A stretch of DNA of 64,000 bases from Glycocaulis abyssi (GCF_041429775.1 NZ_CP163421.1:868001-932000); one strand, 5' to 3'; positions 43,152 through 52,354 are shown, counted from the stretch's first letter. A program made the numbers and translations. The notes: generated by a model not told the origin, from the letters alone.

Positions 43152-43622
43152 TCAGTGCGCCGCTGCAAATACCGAACGGTGGAATACCAGCGCCGGGGCA
43201 GTGCGTGGCCGGTCAAAGGCCGCTACCCGCCCGACTATGATGATGTGGTCGCCGCCCTCGTGCACGGCGTCCAGCGTGCATTCGAACCGGGCAATGGCGT
43301 CTCTTACCAGCGGCACGCCGGTTGTGCCCTCGGTCCACTGCCCGCCTGCCCGTCCCAGATCATCGTCGCGCGCGCAGGCCAGCGCCAGCGCTTCCTGATC
43401 CGCCCCCAGCACATTGATGGCAAAGCGCGGCGCAGAAGCGAACTGGTCATAGCGCAGGCTGGCCCGGTCCAGCGACCACAGCACCAGGGGCGGCTCCAGC
43501 GAAACGGACGCAAAGGAATTGATGGTGAGAGCGCGGGCGCGCCCCTCCTCCAGCACCGTGACCAGAGCCACGCCGGTAGGGTAACAGCCAAGAGCGTCGC
43601 GAAAGGTGCGCGCAGTTTCCAA
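43152..43622 (-). CDS. Flavin reductase family protein
   Basis: A 156-residue split-barrel FMN-binding reductase. Motifs are FRDALGCYPTGVALVTV near the N-terminus, ALTINSFASVSLEPPLVLWS, and FAINVLGADQ. Such proteins supply reduced flavin to two-component monooxygenases; no monooxygenase gene is nearby, so the partner is unknown. It is 22 bases upstream of the hydroxyacid dehydrogenase gene and divergent from motB. Confidence 0.9.
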   Translation of the reverse strand: METARTFRDALGCYPTGVALVTVLEEGRARALTINSFASVSLEPPLVLWSLDRASLRYDQFASAPRFAINVLGADQEALALACARDDDLGRAGGQWTEGTTGVPLVRDAIARFECTLDAVHEGGDHIIIVGRVAAFDRPRTAPALVFHRSVFAAAH

Positions 43623-43707
43623 AATTTGCCTCCGTCCGGGCCTTCAACCCGCCCTTAACCCTGTTCGTATAGCTTGACGATAGAACAACAAGAAATGCGG
43701 GTGTGAG

Positions 43708-44604
43708 ATGACTGCCGGTCGACCGATCATCATCAAAAAAATCAGGAAAGCCGCACATGGTCATCATGGCGGCGCGTGGAAAGTGGCATATGCCGATTTC
43801 GTCACCGCGATGATGGCCTTTTTCCTGCTGATGTGGCTGATTAATTCGGTCGATCAGGAGCAGCTGCGCGGCGTGGCCGACTACTTCTCCCCCTCTACCG
43901 TCAGCACGGATAATTCCGGGTCTGCGCCCTTGCGGCTGATGCCGCCGCGCGGCGATCAGGGCATCTCCAGCCCGGATATGGCGTTTCTGGAGCGCAATCC
44001 AACCTCCCATGCCCCCGGTTCGGGATCGGACGATACGCCCGATGATGGCCGGGGCAGCCCGCGCGACGTCGCGCAGGACGCGCTGACCAGCGCTCTGGCA
44101 CGCCGCGAGCAGGCCGAGTTTGAAAGCGCCGAAATGTCACTGCGTCAGGCGCTGGAAGAAATGCCGGAGCTGGCCGAGTTGTCGCGTCACCTGATTATCG
44201 ATCAGACACCCGAAGGGCTGCGTATTCAGCTGATCGACGAAGAAGGCCGCCCGATGTTCAATGCGGGCGCAACCCGGCCCAATGAGCGCGCCATCGTGCT
44301 CTTGCGCGCGGTTGCCGATGTGGTGGATCGCCTGCCCAACCGCATCACGATCTCCGGTCACACCGACGCCTCCCCGGTTCCGGCCAGTGCGCCGTCGAAC
44401 TGGGAGTTGTCGTCTGCCCGCGCCAATTCTGCGCTACGCGTATTGCAGGAGCGCGGCATTTCCGATGACCGGGTTTCCGATGTGCGCGGCAAGGGCTCTG
44501 CCGAGCCTCTCTTCCCCGACGATCCCTACATGGCCGGCAATCGCCGCCTGTCGATCGTGCTGCTGCGCGAAGCGCCCGTCCTGCCGCCCGGCGGCGCGCT
44601 GTAG
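43708..44604 (+). CDS. motB: Flagellar motor stator protein MotB
   Basis: A 298-residue inner-membrane protein with an N-terminal helix and a C-terminal OmpA-like peptidoglycan-binding domain. The proton-conducting aspartate is Asp30 in VAYADFVTAMMAFFLLMWL, and the OmpA domain shows ISGHTDASPV, LSSARANSALRVL and GNRRLSIVLL. The linker is proline- and Asp-rich. motA is not next to it, as is also the case in Caulobacter. The stator anchors to the cell wall and converts ion flow to flagellar torque. Confidence 0.94.
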   Translation: MTAGRPIIIKKIRKAAHGHHGGAWKVAYADFVTAMMAFFLLMWLINSVDQEQLRGVADYFSPSTVSTDNSGSAPLRLMPPRGDQGISSPDMAFLERNPTSHAPGSGSDDTPDDGRGSPRDVAQDALTSALARREQAEFESAEMSLRQALEEMPELAELSRHLIIDQTPEGLRIQLIDEEGRPMFNAGATRPNERAIVLLRAVADVVDRLPNRITISGHTDASPVPASAPSNWELSSARANSALRVLQERGISDDRVSDVRGKGSAEPLFPDDPYMAGNRRLSIVLLREAPVLPPGGAL

Positions 44605-44714
44605 GCTCCCGCGCCTTGTGTGAAAACTGGCTGTTCCGGTGGAACTGCGCTGAGGCTACACTGATTTCAATCCTGACGCGGATTCGCCGCCGGTATTGAG
44701 GGATCAGAATTGCC

Positions 44715-45443
44715 GTGACGCACCCGTTCACCACGCGCCAGTTGCCGTTTTTCCTGACGGCGCCAACGCCCTGTCCCTATCTGCCAGGGCAGCTGGAGCG
44801 CAAGGTGTTCACGCGTGTGGACCCGTCTGATGGCCCCGGCCTCAATGATGCGCTGACCCATGCCGGTTTCCGCCGCTCGCAATCCATTCTCTACCGGCCG
44901 GCCTGTGAGCGCTGCTCGGCCTGCAAGTCGGTGCGCATACCCGTTGCCGACTTCAGCTTTTCACGGTCCCAGCGGCGTATCCTGAAGCGCAATGACGATC
45001 TCAGGGCCGATATCCGCCCGGCTGATGCCACTACCGAGCAATTTGCCCTGATGAGCCGCTATCTGGAATCGCGTCACGGCGATGGTGACATGGCGGGTAT
45101 GCACTTCCTCGACTATGTCGGCATGGTCGAAGATGGCATGCAGCGCACGCACATCACCGAATACCGCGATGCCTCCGGCCATCTCGCCGCCGCTGCCCTG
45201 GTTGATGAATTGCCCGACGGGCTATCACTGATCTACAGCTTTTTTGACCCCGACCGGGCCGGTCTCAGCCCCGGCAAATTCATGATTCTCGATCATGTCC
45301 GGCGCGCCAGAATGGCCAGCCTGGCGCACGTCTATCTGGGCTACTGGGTCAAGGGCAGCGCCAAGATGGACTACAAGGCGCGCTATTCCCCGCTGGAAGT
45401 CCTTGAACCTGCAGGCTGGCGGCGGTTAGAGGCTGGCGGGTAG
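44715..45443 (+). CDS. bpt: Aspartate/glutamate leucyltransferase (Bpt, arginyltransferase family)
   Basis: A 242-residue aminoacyl-tRNA-protein transferase that adds leucine to N-terminal Asp/Glu, marking proteins for ClpS/ClpAP degradation. The family's cysteines are present: PCPYLPG (Cys20) and CERCSAC (64-70), followed by SQRRILKRNDDL. C-terminal blocks are YSFFDPD and HVYLGYWVKGSAKMDYKARY. The start is GTG 44715. It stands alone between motB and the TRAP operon. Confidence 0.93.
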   Translation: MTHPFTTRQLPFFLTAPTPCPYLPGQLERKVFTRVDPSDGPGLNDALTHAGFRRSQSILYRPACERCSACKSVRIPVADFSFSRSQRRILKRNDDLRADIRPADATTEQFALMSRYLESRHGDGDMAGMHFLDYVGMVEDGMQRTHITEYRDASGHLAAAALVDELPDGLSLIYSFFDPDRAGLSPGKFMILDHVRRARMASLAHVYLGYWVKGSAKMDYKARYSPLEVLEPAGWRRLEAGG

Positions 45444-45524
45444 GTTAAACCCTGCTATGGAAGGGCAAAGGCCCGTCCGTGAATCGGGCCATCGCGCCAG
45501 ACAGGCGCATTCGGGGAGATAATC

Positions 45525-46640
45525 ATGGATCGCAGGACATTCCTGAGCGGTGCCACCATCGCGACCGCCGCAGCCGCAACCGCCTGTTCACAGGAAACAC
45601 CGGGGGATGTGGCCGCTCCGGCTGTAAACCGGCGGCGCACCCGCCGTCTGCGCATGGTCACCACCTGGCCTGCCAATTTTCCAGGGCTTGGCACCGCTGC
45701 GGACACGACCGCGCGCCTGATCGGTGAAATGTCCGGCGGCGAGCTGGAAGTGCAGGTCTATGGCGCGGGCGAGATAGTCGGCGCATTCGAGGTTTTCGAC
45801 GCTGTCTCCAACGGCGTTGCCGACATGTATCACGCCGCCGAGTATTACTGGCAGGGCCGCTCTCCCGCCTATAATTTCTACTGCGCTGTACCGATGGGTC
45901 TGACGGCTACCGAGATCATGGCGTGGGTGGAGTTTGGTGGCGGTCAGGAATTGTGGGACGAGCTGTCGGCCCAGTTCAACATCAAGCCCTTCCAGGCTGG
46001 CAATACCGGCCACCAGATGGGCGGATGGTTCAAGCGCGAGATCAACGCGCTGTCGGATTTCAGGGGCCTGCGCGTGCGCATGCCCGGCCTAGGCGGCGAT
46101 GTGATCCGGGCGCTCGGCGGCGCAGCGGTCGCGCTCTCCGGCGGTGAAATCTATCAGGCCCTCCAGTCCGGTGCGATTGACGCCACCGAATGGGTCGGCC
46201 CGTGGAACGATCTGGCCTTCGGCTTCTATCGCGAGGCGCCCTATTATTACGGCCCCGGCTTCCACGAGCCGGGTTCCGCGCTCGCCATCGGTGTCAATCT
46301 GGGCGTCTGGGAGAGCCTGCCGGCCCAGCATCAGGCCATTGTGCGCGCCGCCTGCCGCGCGGCCAACAACCAGTCGATTGCCGAGTTTACGCATCACAAT
46401 GGTATCGCACTGCAAACCCTTATCGAGGATCACGGCGTCCAGCTTCGCAATTTCTCCGACGAGATATGGCGCGAGGTCGGCCGGGTCAGTGAAGAGGTTG
46501 TCGCCAACGCGGCCAATGCCGACGCCATGTCCCGGCGCGTCTATAACAGCTATGTCCAGTCGCGGCGGCGTTCGCGCGAATGGGCCAACGTATCCGAGAC
46601 GCCCTATCTGCAGATGCGCGAACTCGTGCTCGGCGGCTAG
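45525..46640 (+). CDS. dctP: TRAP transporter substrate-binding protein (TakP-like)
   Basis: A 371-residue extracytoplasmic solute receptor. The N-terminus MDRRTFLSGATIATAAAAT followed by ACSQ looks like a Tat-type signal ending in a possible lipobox cysteine. The mature part (MVTTWPANFPGLGTAADTTA, later QAGNTGHQMGGWFKREI and GAIDATEWVGPWND) resembles the TakP subgroup, which binds 2-oxoacids in Rhodobacter; that substrate is an inference. It heads a dctP-dctQ-dctM set with a three-base gap to dctQ. Confidence 0.88.
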   Translation: MDRRTFLSGATIATAAAATACSQETPGDVAAPAVNRRRTRRLRMVTTWPANFPGLGTAADTTARLIGEMSGGELEVQVYGAGEIVGAFEVFDAVSNGVADMYHAAEYYWQGRSPAYNFYCAVPMGLTATEIMAWVEFGGGQELWDELSAQFNIKPFQAGNTGHQMGGWFKREINALSDFRGLRVRMPGLGGDVIRALGGAAVALSGGEIYQALQSGAIDATEWVGPWNDLAFGFYREAPYYYGPGFHEPGSALAIGVNLGVWESLPAQHQAIVRAACRAANNQSIAEFTHHNGIALQTLIEDHGVQLRNFSDEIWREVGRVSEEVVANAANADAMSRRVYNSYVQSRRRSREWANVSETPYLQMRELVLGG

Positions 46641-46643
46641 ACC

Positions 46644-47438
46644 ATGACCATGAAGGCGGGAGACTGGCTGCTCATCGCGCTCATTGTGCTGACACTGGCG
46701 CTGATCGGTGCCGAGCAGATCAGCCCGGGCGCGGTGCAGGGCTGGTTCGCATCCGGGATCGTCCTGCGCGGGCAGTATCTGGACACTGCTCTGGACTGGG
46801 CGGGCTGGGCACTGACGCCGGTCCTGGCCCTGCCAGTTCTTGCGGCTGTGTGGACCATAATCGCCGCTCCGCCCGCCCTGATGACGGTGGCACTGGTCTA
46901 TATCAGCCGCGTTATTGACGCCGTGAACCGGGCCATTGGCGACGCGGCGCGCTGGTTTGCGCTGGCGCTGGTGCTTGTGACCAGTCTTGTTGTCATTCAG
47001 CGTTATGTTTTCGGTGTTTCGATCACAAAGTTGCAGGAAAGCATGATCTATTTTCATGCCCTGCTCTTCCTGCTGTCGAGCGCAGTGACGCTGCTCGCAG
47101 GCGGGCATGTCCGCGTCGATATTTTCTACTCGCGCCTCTCTGCCAGGGCGAAGGCGTGGACCGATATCGCCGGCGTCTATCTGGCCCTGATCCCGATGTG
47201 CTGGCTGATCCTGGACACGTCACGCTCCTATGTGGGCGGCGCGTGGCGGGTCATGGAGCGCTCGCGCGAGAGCGACGGCCTGCCGCTTGTCTTTGCATTG
47301 AAAACCGCCATCCCGGTCTTCGCGGTGATGATGATCGCGCAAGGGGTCTCGATGGCGGCCAGAGCAGCGCTGACGCTCGGCGGCAAGGACACTCCGGAGG
47401 AGGGCCAGCGCGAGGACGTGCCGAAGGCAGCGCTGTGA
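46644..47438 (+). CDS. dctQ: TRAP transporter small permease subunit (DctQ)
   Basis: A 264-residue membrane protein of the DctQ family, which pairs with DctM to form the Na+-driven permease. It is longer than the common 160-180 residue form: an N-terminal extra membrane region (about 1-95) precedes the core beginning near WFALALVLVTSLVVIQRYVF, with GGHVRVDIFYSRLSARAKAW as the typical inter-helix loop. The C-terminus is charged. The TGA overlaps the dctM ATG (TGATG). Confidence 0.9.
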   Translation: MTMKAGDWLLIALIVLTLALIGAEQISPGAVQGWFASGIVLRGQYLDTALDWAGWALTPVLALPVLAAVWTIIAAPPALMTVALVYISRVIDAVNRAIGDAARWFALALVLVTSLVVIQRYVFGVSITKLQESMIYFHALLFLLSSAVTLLAGGHVRVDIFYSRLSARAKAWTDIAGVYLALIPMCWLILDTSRSYVGGAWRVMERSRESDGLPLVFALKTAIPVFAVMMIAQGVSMAARAALTLGGKDTPEEGQREDVPKAAL

Positions 47439-49012
47439 TGGATATTCTGTTCACCGCCCTGCCCTTCCTGATGTTCATAACGGCCGTCGTGGCGCTGCTG
47501 CGCGGCTTCCCGGTGGCCTTCACGCTCGCCGGTGTCGCCATCCTCTTTGCGCTGATCGGGCTGGCGCTGGACGCGTTTGATCCGCTGCACTTGCGCGCAT
47601 TCCCCCAGCGCATCTATGGCAACATCATGGAGATGGACAAGTCCATCCTCGTGGCCGTGCCGCTCTTTGTGTTCATGGGCGTGATGCTGGAAAAGTCGCG
47701 CGTTGCCGAGGAATTGCTCGAAGCCATGGGCGCGCTCTTCGGCTCGCTGCGCGGCGGGCTGGGCATCTCGGTGGTAATCGTCGGCGCATTGCTGGCAGCA
47801 TCCACCGGCATCGTAGGCGCCACGGTCGTCACGATGGGGCTTCTGTCCCTGCCGACCATGCTCCGGCGCGGCTATGACCCGGCCCTGGCCAGCGGCTCCA
47901 TCGCCGCGTCCGGCACGCTGGGCCAGATCATTCCGCCGTCCATCGTGCTGATCCTGCTCGGCGACCAGCTCGGCTCCGCCTATGCGCGCGCGCAGCGTGA
48001 ACAGGGCATTTTTTCGCCGGACATCCTGACCGTGGGCGATCTGTTTGCAGGCGCACTGGTACCCGGCCTGCTGCTGGTCAGCGCCTATATCATCTACCAG
48101 ATCGTCATCGCGATTACCCGCCCTGCCGCCTCGCCTGCCATCCCCAAGGAGGAGCTGAACGCGGACATCTTCAAGATCGTGCGCGCACTGGTGCCGCCGC
48201 TTGGCCTGATCATCGCCGTCCTCGGCTCCATACTCTCCGGCCTTGCCACGCCAACCGAAGCCGCCGGTGTTGGCGCACTCGGCGCGACCCTGCTGGCGGG
48301 TTTCCGCAATGCCGGTGCCAGCACCAATCCGCGATCAGGACGATGGCTGGTAGCGATAGGCGCGATCAGCCTGCTGGCGCTGATCGCTGCCGCCGTCCTG
48401 TTAAATCTGCGTGCCGGAACAGACGGGTCAACGCGCCTCTTTGCGCTGGCGCTCGGCGCACTGGCAGCAATCGGCACCGCCGGCGCGATCATCCGCCTGT
48501 TCCGCACCGGGGTGTTGGACGAGGTGATGACGCAGACCGCGCGCATCTCCTCCATGGTGTTCGTGATCCTGATCGGTGCTTCCCTGTTTGCGCTGGTATT
48601 CCGCGAGCTGGGCGGCGATGGCAGCGTGCGCGCCATGCTGGAGGCGGTGCCAGGCGGGGTGTTTGGCGCGGTGCTGGTGGTAATGCTCATCATGTTCGTG
48701 CTGGGCTTCTTCCTCGACTTTATCGAGATCACCTTCGTGGTCGTGCCGATCGTTGCGCCCATCCTGTTCCTGATGGGGGTGGACCCGATCTGGCTGGGCG
48801 TATTGATGGCGTTGAACCTGCAGACCAGCTTCCTCACCCCGCCTTTCGGATTTGCGCTGTTTTACCTGCGCGGGGTTGCCCCGCCTTCCCTGCCGACCAG
48901 CGCCATCTATCGCGGGGCCATACCCTTCGTTATCATCCAGCTTTTCGCAATCGCGCTGGTGGCGGCCCTGCCCTGGCTCGCGACCGCCCTGCCCAGAATG
49001 CTCTATGGCTAG
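47438..49012 (+). CDS. dctM: TRAP transporter large permease subunit (DctM)
   Basis: A 524-residue polytopic permease (12 or more helices). Typical DctM blocks are AVPLFVFMGVMLEKS, GIVGATVVTMGLLSLPTML, GTLGQIIPPSIVLILLGD and LTPPFGFALFYLRG. About 90 residues longer than the usual form because of an extra hydrophobic insertion at roughly 300-375, between LATPTEAAGVGALGA and TARISSMVF. ATG 47438 overlaps the dctQ stop. Its 3' end overlaps the start of the next, unrelated transporter-like gene by eight bases. Confidence 0.92.
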   Translation: MDILFTALPFLMFITAVVALLRGFPVAFTLAGVAILFALIGLALDAFDPLHLRAFPQRIYGNIMEMDKSILVAVPLFVFMGVMLEKSRVAEELLEAMGALFGSLRGGLGISVVIVGALLAASTGIVGATVVTMGLLSLPTMLRRGYDPALASGSIAASGTLGQIIPPSIVLILLGDQLGSAYARAQREQGIFSPDILTVGDLFAGALVPGLLLVSAYIIYQIVIAITRPAASPAIPKEELNADIFKIVRALVPPLGLIIAVLGSILSGLATPTEAAGVGALGATLLAGFRNAGASTNPRSGRWLVAIGAISLLALIAAAVLLNLRAGTDGSTRLFALALGALAAIGTAGAIIRLFRTGVLDEVMTQTARISSMVFVILIGASLFALVFRELGGDGSVRAMLEAVPGGVFGAVLVVMLIMFVLGFFLDFIEITFVVVPIVAPILFLMGVDPIWLGVLMALNLQTSFLTPPFGFALFYLRGVAPPSLPTSAIYRGAIPFVIIQLFAIALVAALPWLATALPRMLYG

Positions 49013-50108
49013 TCAGACACCCGCCAACGATCCGCACACCCCCACACCCGCCGAACGCGCGGCCCTGCAACGCGGCGTGATCGTCGTCATCGCGCTGGCA
49101 TTGACCGTGCTGCTGGTCTGGATGGTGAAGGACTATCTGAGCGCGGTGTTCCTGGCGGCAGTGCTGGCCCTGATGCTGACCCCGGTCCAGAACGCCATGA
49201 CCGGCAAGCTGGGCGGCCGGACGCGTTTATCAGCAAGCCTGCTGATGGTGTCTGTTGTTCTGATAGGCATGGTACCGCTTGGCATTCTGGTCGTGATTGT
49301 CGTGCGCGAAGCGATGCAGGTGGGCGAAGCCCTCACCCCCTTCGTGCAGGAACAGGTAGCCGCCTGGCGCGAGGCCGGTGGCGGCGTACCCGAATGGGTG
49401 CCCTGGCGCGAGGAAGTGATCCGCTATCAGGGCGAGATCGCCAGCCAGATCGGCAGCTTCGCCTCCACCGCGGGCCGCATCTTCATCAATGCGATGACAT
49501 CGGCGGCCGGCTCGACGCTGATGGTTTTCCTGAACCTGATCGTCTTTCTCTACGCACTCTACTATTTCCTGGTGCATGGGCGCGCCATGACGGCAACGAC
49601 ACTCAAACTCCTGCCCCTGCGCCCGCGCGACCGCCTATTGCTGGCAGGGCGCGCCGTTTCGACCATCCGCGCCACCATCAAGGGCACGCTTGTCATCGGG
49701 CTTGTGCAAGGCACCGTCACAGGGCTGGCGCTCGCCATAGCAGGCGTACCCGGTGCGCCTTTCTGGGGCGCGCTGGCGGGGCTGCTATCGGTCATTCCGG
49801 GCATTGGCACGCCGCTGGTCTGGGGACCTGCCGCCGCCTGGCTGATCTATCAGGGCGAAATGGCCGCCGGCATAGCACTCGGCGTGTTCGGCTTTGTCGT
49901 GATTATGAATATCGACAATTTCCTGCGCCCGCGCCTGGTCGGCAGGGACGCAAAGATGAGCGATCTCATGGTCCTCATCTCCACCCTCGGCGGCCTGACC
50001 CTGTTCGGCGCCATGGGCATCATTATCGGCCCGATGATTGCCGCCCTCTTCAGCGCGGTCTGGCACGTCTATGCGCGCGCCTACGCCCCCTTGCTGGGCG
50101 TGAGGTAG
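49005..50108 (+). CDS. AI-2E/PerM family transporter-like membrane protein
   Basis: A 367-residue protein with the AI-2E family transporter pattern: two N-terminal helices (VIVVIALALTVLLVWMVKDY and AVFLAAVLALMLTP), a soluble coiled region, then five more helices with LSVIPGIGTPLVWGPAA and the late LRPRLVGRDAKMSDLMVLIS motif. The family includes TqsA and putative permeases; the substrate is unknown. ATG 49005 lies eight bases inside dctM, so it is coupled to the TRAP operon, though PerM proteins are not known TRAP subunits. Confidence 0.9.
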   Translation: MASQTPANDPHTPTPAERAALQRGVIVVIALALTVLLVWMVKDYLSAVFLAAVLALMLTPVQNAMTGKLGGRTRLSASLLMVSVVLIGMVPLGILVVIVVREAMQVGEALTPFVQEQVAAWREAGGGVPEWVPWREEVIRYQGEIASQIGSFASTAGRIFINAMTSAAGSTLMVFLNLIVFLYALYYFLVHGRAMTATTLKLLPLRPRDRLLLAGRAVSTIRATIKGTLVIGLVQGTVTGLALAIAGVPGAPFWGALAGLLSVIPGIGTPLVWGPAAAWLIYQGEMAAGIALGVFGFVVIMNIDNFLRPRLVGRDAKMSDLMVLISTLGGLTLFGAMGIIIGPMIAALFSAVWHVYARAYAPLLGVR

Positions 50109-50117
50109 AGAAGTTTC

Positions 50118-50224
50118 CCCTCGTCCTTCGAGACGCTTCGCTGCGCTCGCCCTCAGGATGAGGGAAAACATCCGTCGCCCTCATGCTGAGGAGCGGCTGA
50201 AAGCCGCGTCTCGAAGCGCGAGGG
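50118..50224. repeat. Pair of 47-base repeats in inverted orientation
   Basis: Copy 1 at 50118-50164 and copy 2 at 50178-50224 are reverse complements at both ends: 14 bases at one end (CCTCAG-x-ATGAGGG) and about 17 of 19 at the other (CCCTCG-xx-CTTCGAGACGC), while the 14-base centres differ and each can form a small hairpin. They occupy the gap between convergent genes and could fold into one long stem that ends both transcripts. The motif resembles a common alphaproteobacterial intergenic repeat. Confidence 0.8.
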
Positions 50225-50231
50225 CGAAACC

Positions 50232-51233
50232 CTAGACCGCAGGCACGGCCCCGGCGCGCGGCGGTGGCCGGTTGCCGCCCGCATAGCGCTCCAGCGCGGC
50301 GATGCGCTTGTCCATCGGCGGGTGAGTGGCAAACAGCCCCGCAAACCCGCTAGAGCGGTCATGCAGGAACATCTGGCGCACCTCGGCAGGCGCGCCCTCC
50401 ACATCCGGATTGCCGGACACCTTCATCAGCGCGGAGATCATCGCGTCAGGATTCTTGGTCAGCTCCACCGCGCCCGCATCGGCCATGTATTCGCGCTTGC
50501 GTGACAGGGTGAAGCGGATGGCTATCGCCAGCACCCAGGCCAGCGCCGCCATGGCCAGCGCGACAAGGATGAACACGCCCGCATTGCCGCCCGATCCGCG
50601 CCTGCCACCGCCAGCCCGGCCAATCGCACCATGCAGCATGCCGCGCACCATGATCTCCACGGTGAAGGAGATGATGCCAACAAAGATGATGGAGATAACC
50701 AGCAGGCGCACATCGCGGTTGATGATGTGGGTCAGCTCGTGGGCCAGCACCGCTTCCAGCTCATCGCGATTGAGCTTTTCCATCAGGCCGCGTGTGACGG
50801 TCACAGCCGCCTGCTTCTCGGTGAGGCCGGACGCATAGGCATTGAGCGCGGGTGTTTCGATGATCCGCAGGGCGGGCATGGTCAGCCCGCGCGAAATGCA
50901 CAGATTTTCCAGCAGATTGTAGAGCTCCGGCTCATCATTGCGCGAAACCTTCTTCGCGCCGGTGCTCGCATCAATGATTTTCTGATGGAAGAGCCAGGCA
51001 ATGCCAAACCAGATCACCACGCCGATCAGCACGAACGGCGTCACCATGGGCATGGCGTAGGCAGCCTCAGCGAAGGCAGCGCCGAAATCGGGCTCATAGG
51101 CTGAATAGCCAATGACCAGCACAGTCCCGGCATAGACCAGGCCCAGGATCAGGACAGGAAACCCTGCCAGCAGCAGGATGGATTTGAGATTATTGTTCCA
51201 GATATGGCTGCGAAGGCCGGTCGCTGCGAGCAT
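50232..51233 (-). CDS. M48 family zinc metalloprotease (HtpX-like)
   Basis: A 333-residue membrane protease. The zinc motif HELTH is at 165-169, with the third ligand expected in the later REYMADAGAVELT region; two N-terminal membrane helices (about 19-44 and 64-83) and a further pair around 180-240 fit HtpX topology, with a glycine-rich loop between. The C-terminus has the FATHPPMDKRIAALE block. It lies directly downstream of a lemA gene, a pairing common in bacteria and linked to envelope quality control. The ATG (MLAATGL) is 25 bases after lemA. Confidence 0.92.
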   Translation of the reverse strand: MLAATGLRSHIWNNNLKSILLLAGFPVLILGLVYAGTVLVIGYSAYEPDFGAAFAEAAYAMPMVTPFVLIGVVIWFGIAWLFHQKIIDASTGAKKVSRNDEPELYNLLENLCISRGLTMPALRIIETPALNAYASGLTEKQAAVTVTRGLMEKLNRDELEAVLAHELTHIINRDVRLLVISIIFVGIISFTVEIMVRGMLHGAIGRAGGGRRGSGGNAGVFILVALAMAALAWVLAIAIRFTLSRKREYMADAGAVELTKNPDAMISALMKVSGNPDVEGAPAEVRQMFLHDRSSGFAGLFATHPPMDKRIAALERYAGGNRPPPRAGAVPAV

Positions 51234-51258
51234 GACTGGCCTCCGCGCGCGCCTGTTC

Positions 51259-51807
51259 CTAGAACTTCACCGACGGTGCAGCACGCTCCGACGCGGCAAT
51301 CTCGAAGAACTCGCGCGACTTGAAGCCGAACGGGCCGGCCAGCACCACTGCCGGAAACTGCTCGATGGCCGTGTTGTATTCGGACACCGCGTTGTTGAAG
51401 AAGCGGCGGGCGGCGGCGATCTTGTTTTCCAGATCGGCCAGCTCGCGTTGCAGCGACAGGAAGTTCTGGTTGGCCTTCAGGTCCGGATAGGCTTCAGACA
51501 GCGCAAAGAGCTGGCGCAGAGCCCCGGTCAGCATGTTCTCGGCAGCGGCGAGATCCTTCATGCCGGTCGCATCAATCGCCTGCTGGCGCGCCTTGATGAC
51601 GTTTTCCAGCGTCTCTTTCTCGTGGGTGGCATAGCCCTTCACGGTCTCGACCAGGTTCGGCACGAGATCATAGCGCTGCTTCATCTGCACATCGATATCG
51701 CCCCAAGCCTGGTTCGTCGTCTGACGCAGCGCCACAAGGCGGTTGTAGATGAGGATGATGGCCAGGCCGATAACGGCAAGGATGACGAGGATGATGACAA
51801 ATTCCAT
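51259..51807 (-). CDS. lemA: LemA family protein
   Basis: A 182-residue protein with one N-terminal transmembrane helix (residues 2-21, EFVIILVILAVIGLAIILI) and a helical-bundle body. Family blocks are IYNRLVALRQTTNQAWGDID and QRYDLVPNLVETVKGYA, then ENVIKARQQA and the C-terminal FNNAVSEYNTAIEQFP. The function is not settled; it sits upstream of the M48 protease and probably acts with it at the membrane. Confidence 0.93.
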   Translation of the reverse strand: MEFVIILVILAVIGLAIILIYNRLVALRQTTNQAWGDIDVQMKQRYDLVPNLVETVKGYATHEKETLENVIKARQQAIDATGMKDLAAAENMLTGALRQLFALSEAYPDLKANQNFLSLQRELADLENKIAAARRFFNNAVSEYNTAIEQFPAVVLAGPFGFKSREFFEIAASERAAPSVKF

Positions 51808-51901
51808 GGAATTATCCTTCCCGTGAGGAGGTGGCAGGGCTTGAGCCTTTGATAATTAAACCCAACCGCCCGGCACGCCAAGCCTGTTGGGCGCTGGTGG
51901 C

Positions 51902-52354
51902 TTAAGTGGTGGTTTCCAGAAGACTGGCGCGGTACAAGTCCTTCTCACGTCCCATTAGTCTGAACAGACGTATCAGCTCGCTGCGGCTGGCGACCTGGAC
52001 GGGCATGGCACCCGTGCCGAGGCTGATGCTTTCATGCACCTCCACCGGCCACCACTTACCCTCACGGCATACTTCCAGCCCGGCCATGATCTCGACCGGC
52101 ACTTCGCCAAAGCTGGCGTTAAGGAACTGACGGGAGCGGAACAGTTGAGATGACTCGGACAGTTTTCGCGTGACATCGGCGCGCTCCAGAAGCGCTAATG
52201 CATCCCGGTCGGATACCAGCACATCAATGTCAGCCAGCGGCCCGTCTTCGATGCCGTAGAGATAGAGTCCGGCGCCGCCATAAATCGCCCATGGATCGCG
52301 GCAGGCTTTCATGGCGTCCGCCAGTGCAGTTAGCGTCCCGGCAAGGCCAGCCAC
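51902..52354 (-). CDS. Nucleotidyltransferase-fold protein (uncharacterised)
   Basis: A 150-residue protein with features of the minimal nucleotidyltransferase fold: AIYGGAGLYLYGI (23-35) and the metal-binding DID at 42-44 followed by VLVSDRDAL. The rest resembles stand-alone AbiEii/MNT-like proteins (GEVPVEIMAGLE, SRSELIRLFRLMGREKD). No HEPN or antitoxin partner is adjacent; parC lies three bases upstream in transcription order and could drive it. A possible role in nucleotide transfer is inferred from the fold only; the third acidic residue may be the Glu in VPVEIM. Confidence 0.6.
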   Translation of the reverse strand: MAGLAGTLTALADAMKACRDPWAIYGGAGLYLYGIEDGPLADIDVLVSDRDALALLERADVTRKLSESSQLFRSRQFLNASFGEVPVEIMAGLEVCREGKWWPVEVHESISLGTGAMPVQVASRSELIRLFRLMGREKDLYRASLLETTT

